DNA of 15,521 nucleotides from Anaerolineales bacterium. Its GTDB lineage: Bacteria > Chloroflexota > Anaerolineae > Anaerolineales > E44-bin32. Where the stretch lies: positions 94,828 to 110,348 of the forward strand of contig WVZH01000432.1 of assembly GCA_011772595.1 (NCBI GenBank), read 5' to 3'. Within the stretch, counting starts at the first letter, position 1. Each line of letters begins with the position of its first letter. The notes beneath the pieces are model-generated. The model had not been told where the DNA came from. It worked only from the letters and a program-made list of their open reading frames with translations, and ran no database searches. Positions 1 through 7,812 of this stretch are shown one piece after another. A program made the translations under genes and the position numbers.

Positions 1-720
1 TATATGCTTGGATTGCGGCGCCATTGGCCGCTGACATCGTTACCTCAGTTGGATCTCCTTCATCCAGCGAGGAGACTTTGGCGGCACAGTCTGCCAGATT
101 GCAGGCTAGGGACACTCGAACGCACACTCTTGGGTGTCCGTCGAACGGCAGACGACGTGCCTGGGGAGTTGATTCCGGGGATGTACCTGGACTATTTGCG
201 AACCGGTGATGCCAGCGATATGGGGCGCGTGGTCTATCACAACGCGGTGGATATTCTCAGCCTCGTGGGGCTCACGGTGCAAGTTCTCGGCCGGCATCGT
301 GAGGAAGATATAGACTCGCTTTCCAGTGCGGAAGCCCTGGCCGTGGCCCGTTGGCATCAGGATGCCGGGAGGATTAAGTCTGCTGAAGCGGCATTTTTAA
401 CGGCGCTAAACAGTGATGAGATTGAGGTAAAGGTTGAGGCACTTCGCCGTTACGCGGTGCATCTGAAACAAGAAGGGCGGCGCGGGGAAGCGGTTAAGCA
501 TTGGCAAGCCTGGCACAGTTTGTCGCCCGACGATCCTCTCCCTTGTATTGAATTGGCGAAGTATTACGAATGGCATGTGCACGATCTCGGTGAAGCAAAA
601 TCCTGGGCGGAGAATGCTTTACTTTGTCTCTCATATTGGCCAAAAGATTGGCGCAGAGAGCAACTTTGGTCGCAGATCGAGCATCGACTGGCGCGATTAG
701 CAAGAAAGATTGGGACCTGA
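1..720 (+). CDS. YprB-like RNase H-fold exonuclease with TPR-like C-terminus (5' end outside window)
   Basis: The frame is open from the first base, so the true start lies upstream and only the C-terminal half or so is visible. The first ~90 residues carry the end of an RNase_H_2/YprB-type nuclease fold: LDLLH near residue 16, a conserved LPDCRLGTLE stretch near 30, ELIPGMYLDYLRTGD near 55-69, and YHNAVDILSL at 78-87, whose Asp is the expected last metal ligand of the DEDD nuclease superfamily. Residues ~105-238 are helical and TPR-like (ALAVARWHQDAGRIKSAEAAF, then EGRRGEAVKHW), an arrangement I recall from YprB-family proteins. The family is predicted to be a 3'-5' exonuclease; the substrate is unknown. 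It converges on the chelatase gene, leaving 151 bases between the two stops. The family call is firm, the substrate is not. Confidence 0.8.
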   Translation, partial: YMLGLRRHWPLTSLPQLDLLHPARRLWRHSLPDCRLGTLERTLLGVRRTADDVPGELIPGMYLDYLRTGDASDMGRVVYHNAVDILSLVGLTVQVLGRHREEDIDSLSSAEALAVARWHQDAGRIKSAEAAFLTALNSDEIEVKVEALRRYAVHLKQEGRRGEAVKHWQAWHSLSPDDPLPCIELAKYYEWHVHDLGEAKSWAENALLCLSYWPKDWRREQLWSQIEHRLARLARKIGT

Positions 721-808
721 TCACCACCTGAAATCGGCACTGTGTCGCCATGTCCTTCGTCGGCATATGGTGTGGCCGTTACGCACTTGCGAATCCCCAA
801 CGAAAGAT

Positions 809-825
809 TAAAAAGCAGCCTGCTT
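809..825 (-). terminator. Weak candidate terminator for the chelatase gene
   Basis: On the - strand, a short AAGCA/TGCTT stem with a three-base loop runs into a TTTTT tract, about 47 nt after the chelatase stop codon. The stem is only 5 bp and overlaps the T-run, so this is a weak call. No better hairpin was seen in the convergent gap. Confidence 0.3.
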
Positions 826-871
826 GACCTAGGAGTTTGGTTGTGTGAGGTTGTTTCTCGCGTCGTGGAAC

Positions 872-2929
872 TTATCCGCTGGTCCCGTTGATTTCCTGCC
901 TTACCGTTCGGTAGAGGTGATCGGCTTTTAGCTCGTGAAGTGTGTAGCACGGCCCCCCGAGGTGCTCAGCCAAGGCATTCGCCAACCCTTGATCGAAGGC
1001 GGCATGCTCCATGTTAATCACGACAGATCGGATACCCGCTTCCCGTATTCTTTCAGCCACACGATGTGCCTCTGTCTGAGGTGGGAGGTTGCTCATGGAG
1101 ACATTTCCCGCTCCGTCGGTAAGCAAAATCATGAGAGGTAGTATGTCCTTGTGGAGGGCTTTCTCTTTCTGGAAGGTATCGTGCGCCAGCATGAGTCCGG
1201 CGGAGAGCGGGGTTTTGCCGCCGACAGGAATATCTGCCAGGGCTTTCTGCGCCAGTTGAACCGAATTGGTCGGTGGGAGGACCGTAAGGGCACGGTCTTT
1301 CTGGAAGACAACGAGGCCTACCCGATCTCTACGCTGATACGCGTCGGTGAGCAAAGATAGGATCGCTCCTTTCGTCGCCGACATGCGTTCGGCCACTGCC
1401 ATCGACCAAGATGCGTCGACGACAAAGAGGATCAGATTCGCGGCTTTGCGAACGCGCACCTTGCGCTGCAAATCGCTGGGCTCGATAGAGAGAGCTAAGT
1501 CTCGATGTTCTTGCTTGCGACGTCTTTGGAAGGGGGCTGCGGCGCGCAAGGTCGCGTCGAAGGCGATGTCCGAATTTTTTTTGGTTGCGGGTCGAGCCAT
1601 AATATAGCGACCGCGCTTGCGTTCCGTTCGGGTGCGCGTACGGCGTCCACCCTGGCGACGAGTGAGACGATCGAGATTCCCTTCGAGTTTGCGAGGGACG
1701 AAAGATTCACCGATTCGAACCTCGTCGCCGCCTTCCCACCAGCGAGCGTGCAACGAATCGACTGTTGATTGGCGTGTCGGCTCTGTCTGGCCGCGATGTT
1801 CCCCCTCTTCCCCGTTTTCAGCGGCTACTTTTTGCTGTCTTTTTTTTTTCGCTGAGGGGTCTTCCTCGATTAGGGCGGGCTCCACATCTTCACCCCCTGT
1901 CTGTGATTGGATGTGGTCGATGTGGGATTGCAGTTCGTCGATTGAGATTTCAACTTGCTGGAACGGACCGCGACGTAAACGATGAGGCAACGCAAGTTCA
2001 GCAGCGAGAGCGATATCGCGCTCTGTGATCGAAGTACGACCTTCGAATGCTGCGTGGGCACGTGCTGCTTTTAGGATCACTAGGTCGGCCCGATGTCCGT
2101 CTACCTGCAACTCCGAAGTGAGCTTCGCGATGAGAAGGAGGTCTCTTTTGGTATATGAAACCGTGTCGACGAGTTCGCGGGCGCTCTCGATGTTCTTCGA
2201 TAGCTCGAGTTCCTTGCGCATCCATTTCTCGCGGAAAGCTTCTGGGTCTTGCTCGAAAGCAAGGTTGTACTCCATGATTGCGACTCGGTCCTGGGGGTTC
2301 GAGAGACCGCGAATCTCCACGGAAAGTGCAAAGCGATCCAGCAATTGCGGCCGCAGGTCGCCCTCCTCTGGGTTCATGGTCCCAACCAGGATGTATCGAG
2401 CGGGGTGGCTGAAAGAAATCCCTTCACGCTCGACGATATTCATGCCCAAAGCGGCGGAATCGAGTAACACGTCAACCACGTGGTCGTCGAGCAAATTTAC
2501 CTCATCGATGTAGAGCAAACCGCGATTGGCGGCTGCGAGCACACCCGGTTCAAAGTGGCGTTCGCCTTCTTTAATCGCTCGTTCGATGTCCAACGTTCCC
2601 ACCACACGGTCCTCGGTGGCGGAGACAGGCAGATCGACAAAAGAGGTCTTTCGCATCTTCACCGGTAGCTGCTCACCAGAAGCTACCCTCTCTTTGCAGT
2701 CCGTGCACCATGTTATCGGTCGGTCAGGATCGCAACCAAAACGACAATCGGCCACCACACGCACGTCGGGGAGTAAGGCGGCCAAGGCGCGGGCGGCCGT
2801 GGATTTCCCCGTGCCACGCTCCCCGCGAATCAAGACCCCCCCAATGCGTGGATTTACGGCATTGAGAACAAGCGCACGGCGCATTCGATCTTGACCGACG
2901 ACGGCTGTGAAGGGGTAGACAGTGGCCAT
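872..2929 (-). CDS. Fused ChlI/ChlD-type magnesium or cobalt chelatase subunit (AAA+ ATPase plus VWA domain)
   Basis: This 685-residue protein joins a ChlI/BchI-like AAA+ motor to a ChlD/CobT-like integrin-I (VWA) domain. Visible motifs are Walker A GERGTGKST (36-44), four cysteines at 62, 66, 75 and 78 in the family's Cys-rich insert, Walker B LLYIDEVNLL (138-147), a charged linker (~345-445), a MIDAS DASWS (505-509), the MIDAS Thr in GGKTPL (570-575) and LLTDG (602-606). Such subunits hydrolyse ATP to drive metal insertion into a tetrapyrrole by a separate large subunit (ChlH/CobN), which is not in this window, so metal and pathway cannot be decided. The ATG has GGAG 8 nt upstream and lies just below a TATAAT. 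Two oddities: Trp replaces the usual Gly in DASGSM, and an A10 homopolymer sits at codons 361-364 between the two domains. Confidence 0.88.
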   Translation of the reverse strand: MATVYPFTAVVGQDRMRRALVLNAVNPRIGGVLIRGERGTGKSTAARALAALLPDVRVVADCRFGCDPDRPITWCTDCKERVASGEQLPVKMRKTSFVDLPVSATEDRVVGTLDIERAIKEGERHFEPGVLAAANRGLLYIDEVNLLDDHVVDVLLDSAALGMNIVEREGISFSHPARYILVGTMNPEEGDLRPQLLDRFALSVEIRGLSNPQDRVAIMEYNLAFEQDPEAFREKWMRKELELSKNIESARELVDTVSYTKRDLLLIAKLTSELQVDGHRADLVILKAARAHAAFEGRTSITERDIALAAELALPHRLRRGPFQQVEISIDELQSHIDHIQSQTGGEDVEPALIEEDPSAKKKRQQKVAAENGEEGEHRGQTEPTRQSTVDSLHARWWEGGDEVRIGESFVPRKLEGNLDRLTRRQGGRRTRTRTERKRGRYIMARPATKKNSDIAFDATLRAAAPFQRRRKQEHRDLALSIEPSDLQRKVRVRKAANLILFVVDASWSMAVAERMSATKGAILSLLTDAYQRRDRVGLVVFQKDRALTVLPPTNSVQLAQKALADIPVGGKTPLSAGLMLAHDTFQKEKALHKDILPLMILLTDGAGNVSMSNLPPQTEAHRVAERIREAGIRSVVINMEHAAFDQGLANALAEHLGGPCYTLHELKADHLYRTVRQEINGTSG
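1818..1867 (-). other. Candidate frameshift/slippage site inside the chelatase gene
   Basis: On the coding (-) strand a run of ten A (plus-strand T10 at 1840-1849) is read AAA AAA AAA AGA at codons 361-364. An SD-like GAGGAAG (1867-1861) ends 11 nt before the run. A -1 shift reaches TGA at 1820-1818 after seven codons, giving a protein of about 370 residues. A +1 shift reaches TAG at 1827-1825 after four codons. Either product would keep the whole AAA+ motor and lack the VWA domain, about the size of a stand-alone ChlI. No strong downstream stem is evident; a 5-bp GCCGC/GCGGC pairing with a long loop is the best I see. The layout is visible in the sequence; function is inferred. Confidence 0.5.
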
Positions 2930-2948
2930 GGATGGTGTCTCCGGCGGG

Positions 2949-2954
2949 ATTATA
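2949..2954 (-). promoter_or_regulatory. Candidate -10 element of the chelatase gene
   Basis: A perfect TATAAT lies on the - strand about 20 nt upstream of the chelatase ATG. At a 16-18 nt spacing there is no good -35 match; the nearest TTGACA (2991-2986) is 31 nt away. If used, it would give a leader of about a dozen nucleotides. Confidence 0.35.
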
Positions 2955-2984
2955 CCGCATCCGAGCTTCGCGAGACATCAAAGG

Positions 2985-3013
2985 TTGTCAAGAGCACGCT
3001 TCACCTTTATAAT
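2985..3013 (+). promoter_or_regulatory. Sigma-70-type promoter of the S1-domain gene
   Basis: TTGTCA (2985-2990), a spacer of exactly 17 nt, then a perfect TATAAT (3008-3013). Transcription would begin near 3020, giving a leader of about 30 nt with GGAGAAAG at 3033-3040 before the ATG at 3049. It lies in the divergent region shared with the chelatase gene. Confidence 0.7.
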
Positions 3014-3048
3014 GCCCTCATCTCAGGGAAACGGAGAAAGTGTTATTC

Positions 3049-5016
3049 ATGAGTCAAGATCAGGAGATCATCGGCGCAGACCCAGATTCTTCAGGGGAGG
3101 CTGAAGGATCGGTAGAAGAGCTGATGAACGCCCCCCGGGAAGCTGAAACCGAGCTGGCGATGGAGGCGAAGAAAGAAATCTCAGAAACGTCGGTGGAAGA
3201 AACAGAGAGGGAGCGGCCTGCTCCTTCTTCAGAGAAAGCCTTCAGAGAGGTTTCACCAGGGACGAATGGAGATGATGAGTCACATCCGATGGATGCTCTT
3301 CTTGAGGGGGAATCATATGAATTGGAGATGCCTCGTCGCGGTGAGATTCGCATCGGGACTGTGGCACGCGTCACCGAGACGGACGTGCTCGTTGATGTCG
3401 GCGCCAAATCTGAGGGTGTGATCCCCGCACGAGAGCTGGAGCGAATCCCTGAGGAACAACGTACTGAGTTGGTCGTTGGCAAAGAGGTTGAGGTTTACGT
3501 CCTGCGTTCGGGTGCGCGGGACGGTAACTTGATTCTATCTGTGAGTAGAGCTCAAGAGGAGCAGGACTGGCGACAGGCCGAGGCCTTGCTTGAAAGTCGC
3601 GATCTATTTGAAGGCATCGTCTCTGGGTTTAACAAAGGGGGATTGATCATCAAAATGGGTCGCCTGCGCGGCTTTGTCCCCGCATCGCAAGTTAGCCTTT
3701 CACGACGTCGCAGAGCTCATGGGAGTACACCGGATCAACGCTGGGGGAAGATGGTCGACGAGCCGATCATCGCCAAAGTCATCGAGGTTGATCGGCGGCG
3801 GAATCGTCTGATCCTTTCTGAACGTGCGGCCACACGAGAAGCACGCGACGCACTCAAGGAACGGTTGATAACCGAACTTGAACCAGGTGAAATCCGTCAG
3901 GGGCATGTAATCAGTTTGGCCGATTTCGGCGCGTTTGTGGATATCGGTGGTGCGGACGGATTGGTGCATATGTCGGAGATTTCATGGAAGCGGATCTCCC
4001 ATCCTCGCGACGTTTTGAAGGTTGGCCAGAAAGTCGAGGTGAAGGTCCTCAGTGTTGATCCGGAGAGGAAACGCATCAGTCTTTCTATGCGGGAGCTCGA
4101 AAGCAACCCTTGGGACAAAATCGTTGATCAATATCAGGAGGGTCAATTAGTCGAGGGTACCATCACAAAGCTTACAAAGTTTGGTGCTTTTGCATCACTG
4201 GCCGGGACGGAAGAATTTGATATTGAGGGATTGATACACATCTCGGAGCTAGCGGATCGGCGCGTCGAGCACCCCCGTGAGGTGGTTCAGGAGGGGCAGG
4301 CTCTGGCACTGCGGGTGATAAAGATCGACCGTGAGCGGAAGAGAATCGGGCTTAGTCTCAAACGTGTCTCCTCTGCAGAGTATGCGGAGCAGGATTGGCA
4401 AGCCGCGATGAAAGACATTGATGAGATGGAAGAAGACGGAATAGGAGTGGCAATTTCCGAGGAGGTAGAAGATTTTGATGCCGCCCTCGAGGCAGAGGTT
4501 GGCGAGGTTCCTGATACCGTTGATGAGGTCGAGGAACTCGCTACTGCCGAGCAGCCTGAGCAGCAAGTGGATGAAGTCGTCCCTGATGAGCCGGTGGATG
4601 TGGACGTGTCTGATGAGCCGGTGGATGTGGACGTGTCTGATGAGCCGGTGGATGTGGACGTGTCTGATGAGCCGGTGGATGTGGACGTGTCTGATGAGCC
4701 GGTGGATGTGGACGTGCCTGATGAGCCGGTGGATGAAGTCGTCCCTGATGAGCCGGTGGATGAAGTCGTCCCTGATGAACCGGTGGATGTGGACGTGTCT
4801 GATGAGCCGGTGGATGCAGAGATAGAGCAGCCGATCGAGGAGGTCGAGACGGTTGACGAGCAAGTCTCAACACTCGAGGAAGAGATGGGTGAGGACGTAT
4901 CCTTGTCCGCAGCGCCCGTGAAAGAAGAGCGAGAGGAAGAACCGCCCGTAAGTGAGGATGTCGAGGCGGATATCGAACCCAACGATCCCGGCGGTGGCAC
5001 CGATGCAGCCATGTAG
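3049..5016 (+). CDS. Ribosomal protein S1-like RNA-binding protein with four S1 domains and an acidic repeat tail
   Basis: The 655-residue product begins with an acidic, low-complexity segment (~1-95), followed by four S1 OB-fold domains at about 98-168, 185-258, 280-349 and 364-440. The third and fourth are the most canonical (GHVISLADFGAFVDIG; GTITKLTKFGAF; GLIHISEL). Four S1 domains match the shorter bS1 type of many non-proteobacteria, so this may be the functional rpsA product, binding mRNA on the 30S subunit; a more general RNA-binding role cannot be excluded. The C-terminal ~200 residues are strongly acidic and include nine tandem 9-residue units (513-593). I chose ATG 3049 over the in-frame GTG at 3040 because GGAG (3033-3036) is too close to the GTG. 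It has its own promoter and terminator and appears monocistronic. Confidence 0.85.
   Translation: MSQDQEIIGADPDSSGEAEGSVEELMNAPREAETELAMEAKKEISETSVEETERERPAPSSEKAFREVSPGTNGDDESHPMDALLEGESYELEMPRRGEIRIGTVARVTETDVLVDVGAKSEGVIPARELERIPEEQRTELVVGKEVEVYVLRSGARDGNLILSVSRAQEEQDWRQAEALLESRDLFEGIVSGFNKGGLIIKMGRLRGFVPASQVSLSRRRRAHGSTPDQRWGKMVDEPIIAKVIEVDRRRNRLILSERAATREARDALKERLITELEPGEIRQGHVISLADFGAFVDIGGADGLVHMSEISWKRISHPRDVLKVGQKVEVKVLSVDPERKRISLSMRELESNPWDKIVDQYQEGQLVEGTITKLTKFGAFASLAGTEEFDIEGLIHISELADRRVEHPREVVQEGQALALRVIKIDRERKRIGLSLKRVSSAEYAEQDWQAAMKDIDEMEEDGIGVAISEEVEDFDAALEAEVGEVPDTVDEVEELATAEQPEQQVDEVVPDEPVDVDVSDEPVDVDVSDEPVDVDVSDEPVDVDVSDEPVDVDVPDEPVDEVVPDEPVDEVVPDEPVDVDVSDEPVDAEIEQPIEEVETVDEQVSTLEEEMGEDVSLSAAPVKEEREEEPPVSEDVEADIEPNDPGGGTDAAM
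4585..4827 (+). repeat. Nine in-frame tandem 27-bp units coding an acidic 9-residue repeat
   Basis: The units encode DEPVDVDVS (units 1-4, identical at DNA level), DEPVDVDVP (5), DEPVDEVVP (6 and 7, identical), DEPVDVDVS (8, one silent change in the Glu codon) and DEPVDAEIE (9). A partial unit, QVDEVVP, precedes the array. DNA identity between units implies recent expansion by slippage or unequal recombination, with copy number changes that preserve the frame. Because 27 is divisible by three, other frames also stay open here and create false ORFs. Confidence 0.95.
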
Positions 5017-5019
5017 CTC

Positions 5020-5063
5020 ATCGGCCGGGCGTCGAGAAAGGATACGCTCGGCCGATAGTTTTT
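5020..5063 (+). terminator. Rho-independent terminator after the S1-domain gene
   Basis: A 13-position stem (5020-5032 with 5044-5056, one G-T wobble, GC-rich ATCGGCCG core) encloses an 11-nt loop. AG and five T (5059-5063) follow. It begins four bases after the stop codon. Confidence 0.9.
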
Positions 5064-5108
5064 CCTGGGGGAAATAATTCCTATTTGGAAGGGGGTCTAT
5101 GGAATTTT

Positions 5109-5117
5109 TGGTAAAAT
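5109..5117 (+). promoter_or_regulatory. Candidate extended -10 promoter of clpC
   Basis: TGG followed by TAAAAT (5112-5117) fits an extended -10 element. No good -35 hexamer sits 16-18 nt upstream. I saw no CIRCE element; a CtsR-type operator was not recognised. The site would give a leader of about 40 nt. Confidence 0.4.
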
Positions 5118-5164
5118 GAGAGACGTGAGGTTTGATTTCATGGGTTTGCTCGGAGGAGTGTGTC

Positions 5165-7657
5165 TTGGCCGATAAAATGGAACGCTTTACACAGCGAGCC
5201 CGCCGTGTGCTGAGTTTGGCACATGAAGAAGCGGAGAGGATGCATCACAATTACATTGGCACGGAGCATCTTCTCCTGGGATTGATTCGAGAAGAAGGTG
5301 GTGTGGCAGGTCGTGTGTTGCGCGAGCTCGGCCTTGAACCGGCGCGTGTGAAGGAGGTCGTTGAACGCCTGACGGGCATCGGCCGTCACAAGGGGGGGCG
5401 CATTGAGTTGGCTCCCGGGACCGAAGAGGTCTTACAGATCGCCATCGACGAAGCCCGTAAAATGGGCCACCACTATATCGGCACCGAGCATCTCTTACTT
5501 GGTTTGGTGCGCCAAAATGAGGGTGTGGGAATTGACGTGCTCCGTCGTTTGGGTATTACGCCGGAACAGATCCGCCGTCAAACCAGACGCATCCTGCAGG
5601 AGAGCCCAACCCGACGGATGGCAAAAGCCACGCAATCGAGTCGAAAACAGAAAAAAGAGAAGACACCCTTGGTGGATCAGTTGGCCACAGATTTAACGGC
5701 TATGGCCGAGGTGGACAAGCTCGATCCGGTGATCGGCCGCGAACAAGAGATCGAACGCGTTATCCAGATCCTGGCGCGGAGGACGAAGAACAATCCAGCC
5801 TTGATTGGTGAACCTGGCGTTGGCAAGACAGCCATCGTAGAGGGGCTGGCGCAGCGCATCATCGCCGGTGAAACCCCAGGCCCGCTGCTCGGAAAGCGAG
5901 TGCTACAACTGGATGTGGGATCATTGGTAGCTGGCACGATGTATCGCGGTCAATTTGAAGAGCGGCTCAAGCGGGTGATCGACGAATTGAAATCATCCGA
6001 ATCGATCCTTTTTATCGATGAGGTCCACATGTTAGTAGGAGCCGGCTCGGCTGGCTCGTCGGTCGATGCGGCGAACATCCTCAAGCCTGCGTTGGCGCGC
6101 GGCGAGTTGCAGGTCATCGGGGCAACCACTCTTGACGAGTATCGCAAGCATATCGAGAATGACGCGGCGCTGGAACGACGTTTCCAGCCTGTCATGATCG
6201 AGGAACCCACGGTCGATGAGACGATCAATATTCTAAAAGGCGTTCGGCGCCCTTATGAAGAGCATCACAAACTGGTGATCTCTGACGAAGCGATTGAGGC
6301 GGCAGCGCATCTCTCTTCCCGCTACGTCACCGACCGTTACTTGCCCGACAAGGCGATCGATCTGATCGACGAAGCGGCCTCGCGCGTTCGTATGTATAAG
6401 AGCCCGGAAGCTCTATCGCTCAAGGAAATCATCACCAAGCTACGCGATACGCGACATTCACATTCGCAGGCGATCGAAGAGGCGCGCTTTGATGATGCCC
6501 AGGAGCTTGTGGCACGTGAGGCCGAGTTGGAGGTCAGGCTGCGCGAATTGCGTGATGCTTGGGACCAGGCCAAGGATGGCCCTCAGGTCTCCGCGCACGA
6601 TATCGCTGAAGTGGTTTCAATGTGGACGGGTGTGCCGGTGATGCAGATGGCCGAAGAAGAGTCCGAACATCTTCTCCATATGGAAGATGCGCTCCACCAA
6701 CGCATTGTCGGTCAGGACGAGGCAATTGAAGCTATTTCGAAAGCGGTGCGACGCGCGCGGGCGGGGTTGAAGGATCCGAAGCGTCCGATCGGGTCATTTG
6801 TCTTCCTGGGCCCGACGGGTGTGGGTAAAACCGAGCTCACCAAGGCTTTGGCCGAGTTCATCTTCGGCAGTGAAGATGCATTGATTCAGATCGACATGTC
6901 GGAGTTCATGGAACGGCACAGCGTCAGCCGATTGGTGGGCGCCCCACCGGGATACGTGGGCTACGAAGATGCAGGCCAGTTAACGGAAGCCATCCGACGT
7001 CGCCCGTATTCCATTGTTGTCTTCGACGAAGTCGAGAAGGCGCATTCTGAAGCCCATAACATGCTGTTACAAATCATGGAGGAAGGACACCTCTCGGATG
7101 CGCGCGGGCACAAGGTCGACTTCCGTAATACCATCATCGTCATGACCTCCAACGTGGGTGCAGAGATGATCCGGCGTCAAACAAGCCTTGGCTTCGATTT
7201 GCCCCAGGATGAAGAGGTGGAAGAACGACTGGCTTACGAAGAGATGCGCAAGAAACTTTTGGAGGCGCTAAAGAAGGTATTCCGACCCGAGTTTATCAAT
7301 CGTGTGGATGCCATTATCGTGTTCCATGCGCTGACCAAGGAGCAGATCGTTCAGATCGTCGATCTCGAGCTCGCCAAAGTAGCCACACGTCTGATCGAAC
7401 ACGAGATGACGTTGGAGGCCTCGGAAACCGGCCGCATGTTGTTGGCGGAGCTGGGTTACGATCCCGAGATGGGCGCACGGCCCCTTCGCAGGGTCATCCA
7501 GAATCAAGTCGAAGACCAACTGTCGGATGCACTGCTGGCAGGGCGTTTCAAACAGGGTGACGAAATCATTATCGAGGCGCAGGATGATGAGGTTGTCCTG
7601 CGTGCTAAACGTGCCGAACCAAAGGACGAAACTCAGGAAGCGATCCCGGCCGGATGA
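5165..7657 (+). CDS. clpC: ATP-dependent Clp protease ATP-binding subunit ClpC
   Basis: This 830-residue Hsp100 unfoldase feeds substrates to the ClpP peptidase in the cytoplasm. Two Clp_N repeats (~6-70 and ~84-145, each with HxYIGTEHLLLGL) precede the first AAA+ module: Walker A GEPGVGKT (215-222), pore-loop Tyr 260 in GTMYRGQFEER, Walker B ILFIDE (281-286) and ERRF (337-340). A UVR-like coiled middle region (~430-468) follows, characteristic of ClpC rather than ClpB. The second AAA+ module has Walker A GPTGVGKT (549-556), pore GAPPGYVGY (592-600), Walker B IVVFDE (617-622) and RPEFINR (707-713). LGF at 675-677 is the expected ClpP-docking tripeptide. The start chosen is TTG 5165, with GGAGGAG ending 6 nt upstream; ATG 5177 is the alternative. 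No ctsR, mcsA or mcsB adjoins it, unlike the Bacillus operon. Confidence 0.95.
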   Translation: MADKMERFTQRARRVLSLAHEEAERMHHNYIGTEHLLLGLIREEGGVAGRVLRELGLEPARVKEVVERLTGIGRHKGGRIELAPGTEEVLQIAIDEARKMGHHYIGTEHLLLGLVRQNEGVGIDVLRRLGITPEQIRRQTRRILQESPTRRMAKATQSSRKQKKEKTPLVDQLATDLTAMAEVDKLDPVIGREQEIERVIQILARRTKNNPALIGEPGVGKTAIVEGLAQRIIAGETPGPLLGKRVLQLDVGSLVAGTMYRGQFEERLKRVIDELKSSESILFIDEVHMLVGAGSAGSSVDAANILKPALARGELQVIGATTLDEYRKHIENDAALERRFQPVMIEEPTVDETINILKGVRRPYEEHHKLVISDEAIEAAAHLSSRYVTDRYLPDKAIDLIDEAASRVRMYKSPEALSLKEIITKLRDTRHSHSQAIEEARFDDAQELVAREAELEVRLRELRDAWDQAKDGPQVSAHDIAEVVSMWTGVPVMQMAEEESEHLLHMEDALHQRIVGQDEAIEAISKAVRRARAGLKDPKRPIGSFVFLGPTGVGKTELTKALAEFIFGSEDALIQIDMSEFMERHSVSRLVGAPPGYVGYEDAGQLTEAIRRRPYSIVVFDEVEKAHSEAHNMLLQIMEEGHLSDARGHKVDFRNTIIVMTSNVGAEMIRRQTSLGFDLPQDEEVEERLAYEEMRKKLLEALKKVFRPEFINRVDAIIVFHALTKEQIVQIVDLELAKVATRLIEHEMTLEASETGRMLLAELGYDPEMGARPLRRVIQNQVEDQLSDALLAGRFKQGDEIIIEAQDDEVVLRAKRAEPKDETQEAIPAG

Positions 7658-7700
7658 GGTTCAGACGATAGGGAATTGCTGAAAGCTCTCGTTAAAAGCT

Positions 7701-7730
7701 CAGGGCGGATTACAAATCCGCCCTGTTTTT
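7701..7730 (+). terminator. Rho-independent terminator after clpC
   Basis: A perfect 10-bp GC-rich stem, CAGGGCGGAT with ATCCGCCCTG, has a five-base loop and is followed directly by TTTTT (7726-7730). It lies 43 nt after the clpC stop and separates clpC from radA. Confidence 0.92.
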
Positions 7731-7790
7731 GTATTGCGTGCACATCGCTGAATGGCGGGGGAGTTGTTCGTAGGATAAGCCTGCGAGCGT

Positions 7791-7796
7791 TATAAT
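7791..7796 (+). promoter_or_regulatory. Candidate -10 element of radA
   Basis: A perfect TATAAT ends 16 nt before the radA start codon. No convincing -35 lies at 16-18 nt; TTGTTC (7764-7769) is 21 nt away. Transcription would begin near 7803, right at the AGGAGGAG ribosome-binding site, giving a very short leader. Confidence 0.4.
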
Positions 7797-7812
7797 CCAT
7801 GCAGGAGGAGCG

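Noticed and set aside
1617..1985. Open frames on the plus strand opposite the chelatase linker
   Set aside because: They are antisense shadows of a well-supported gene and encode low-complexity Arg/Ser-rich sequence.
4249..5021. Several long open frames on both strands over the S1 tail (for example 4287-5021 minus and 4475-4825 plus)
   Set aside because: They arise because the 27-bp repeat keeps every frame periodic; the products are low-complexity shadows without ribosome-binding sites.
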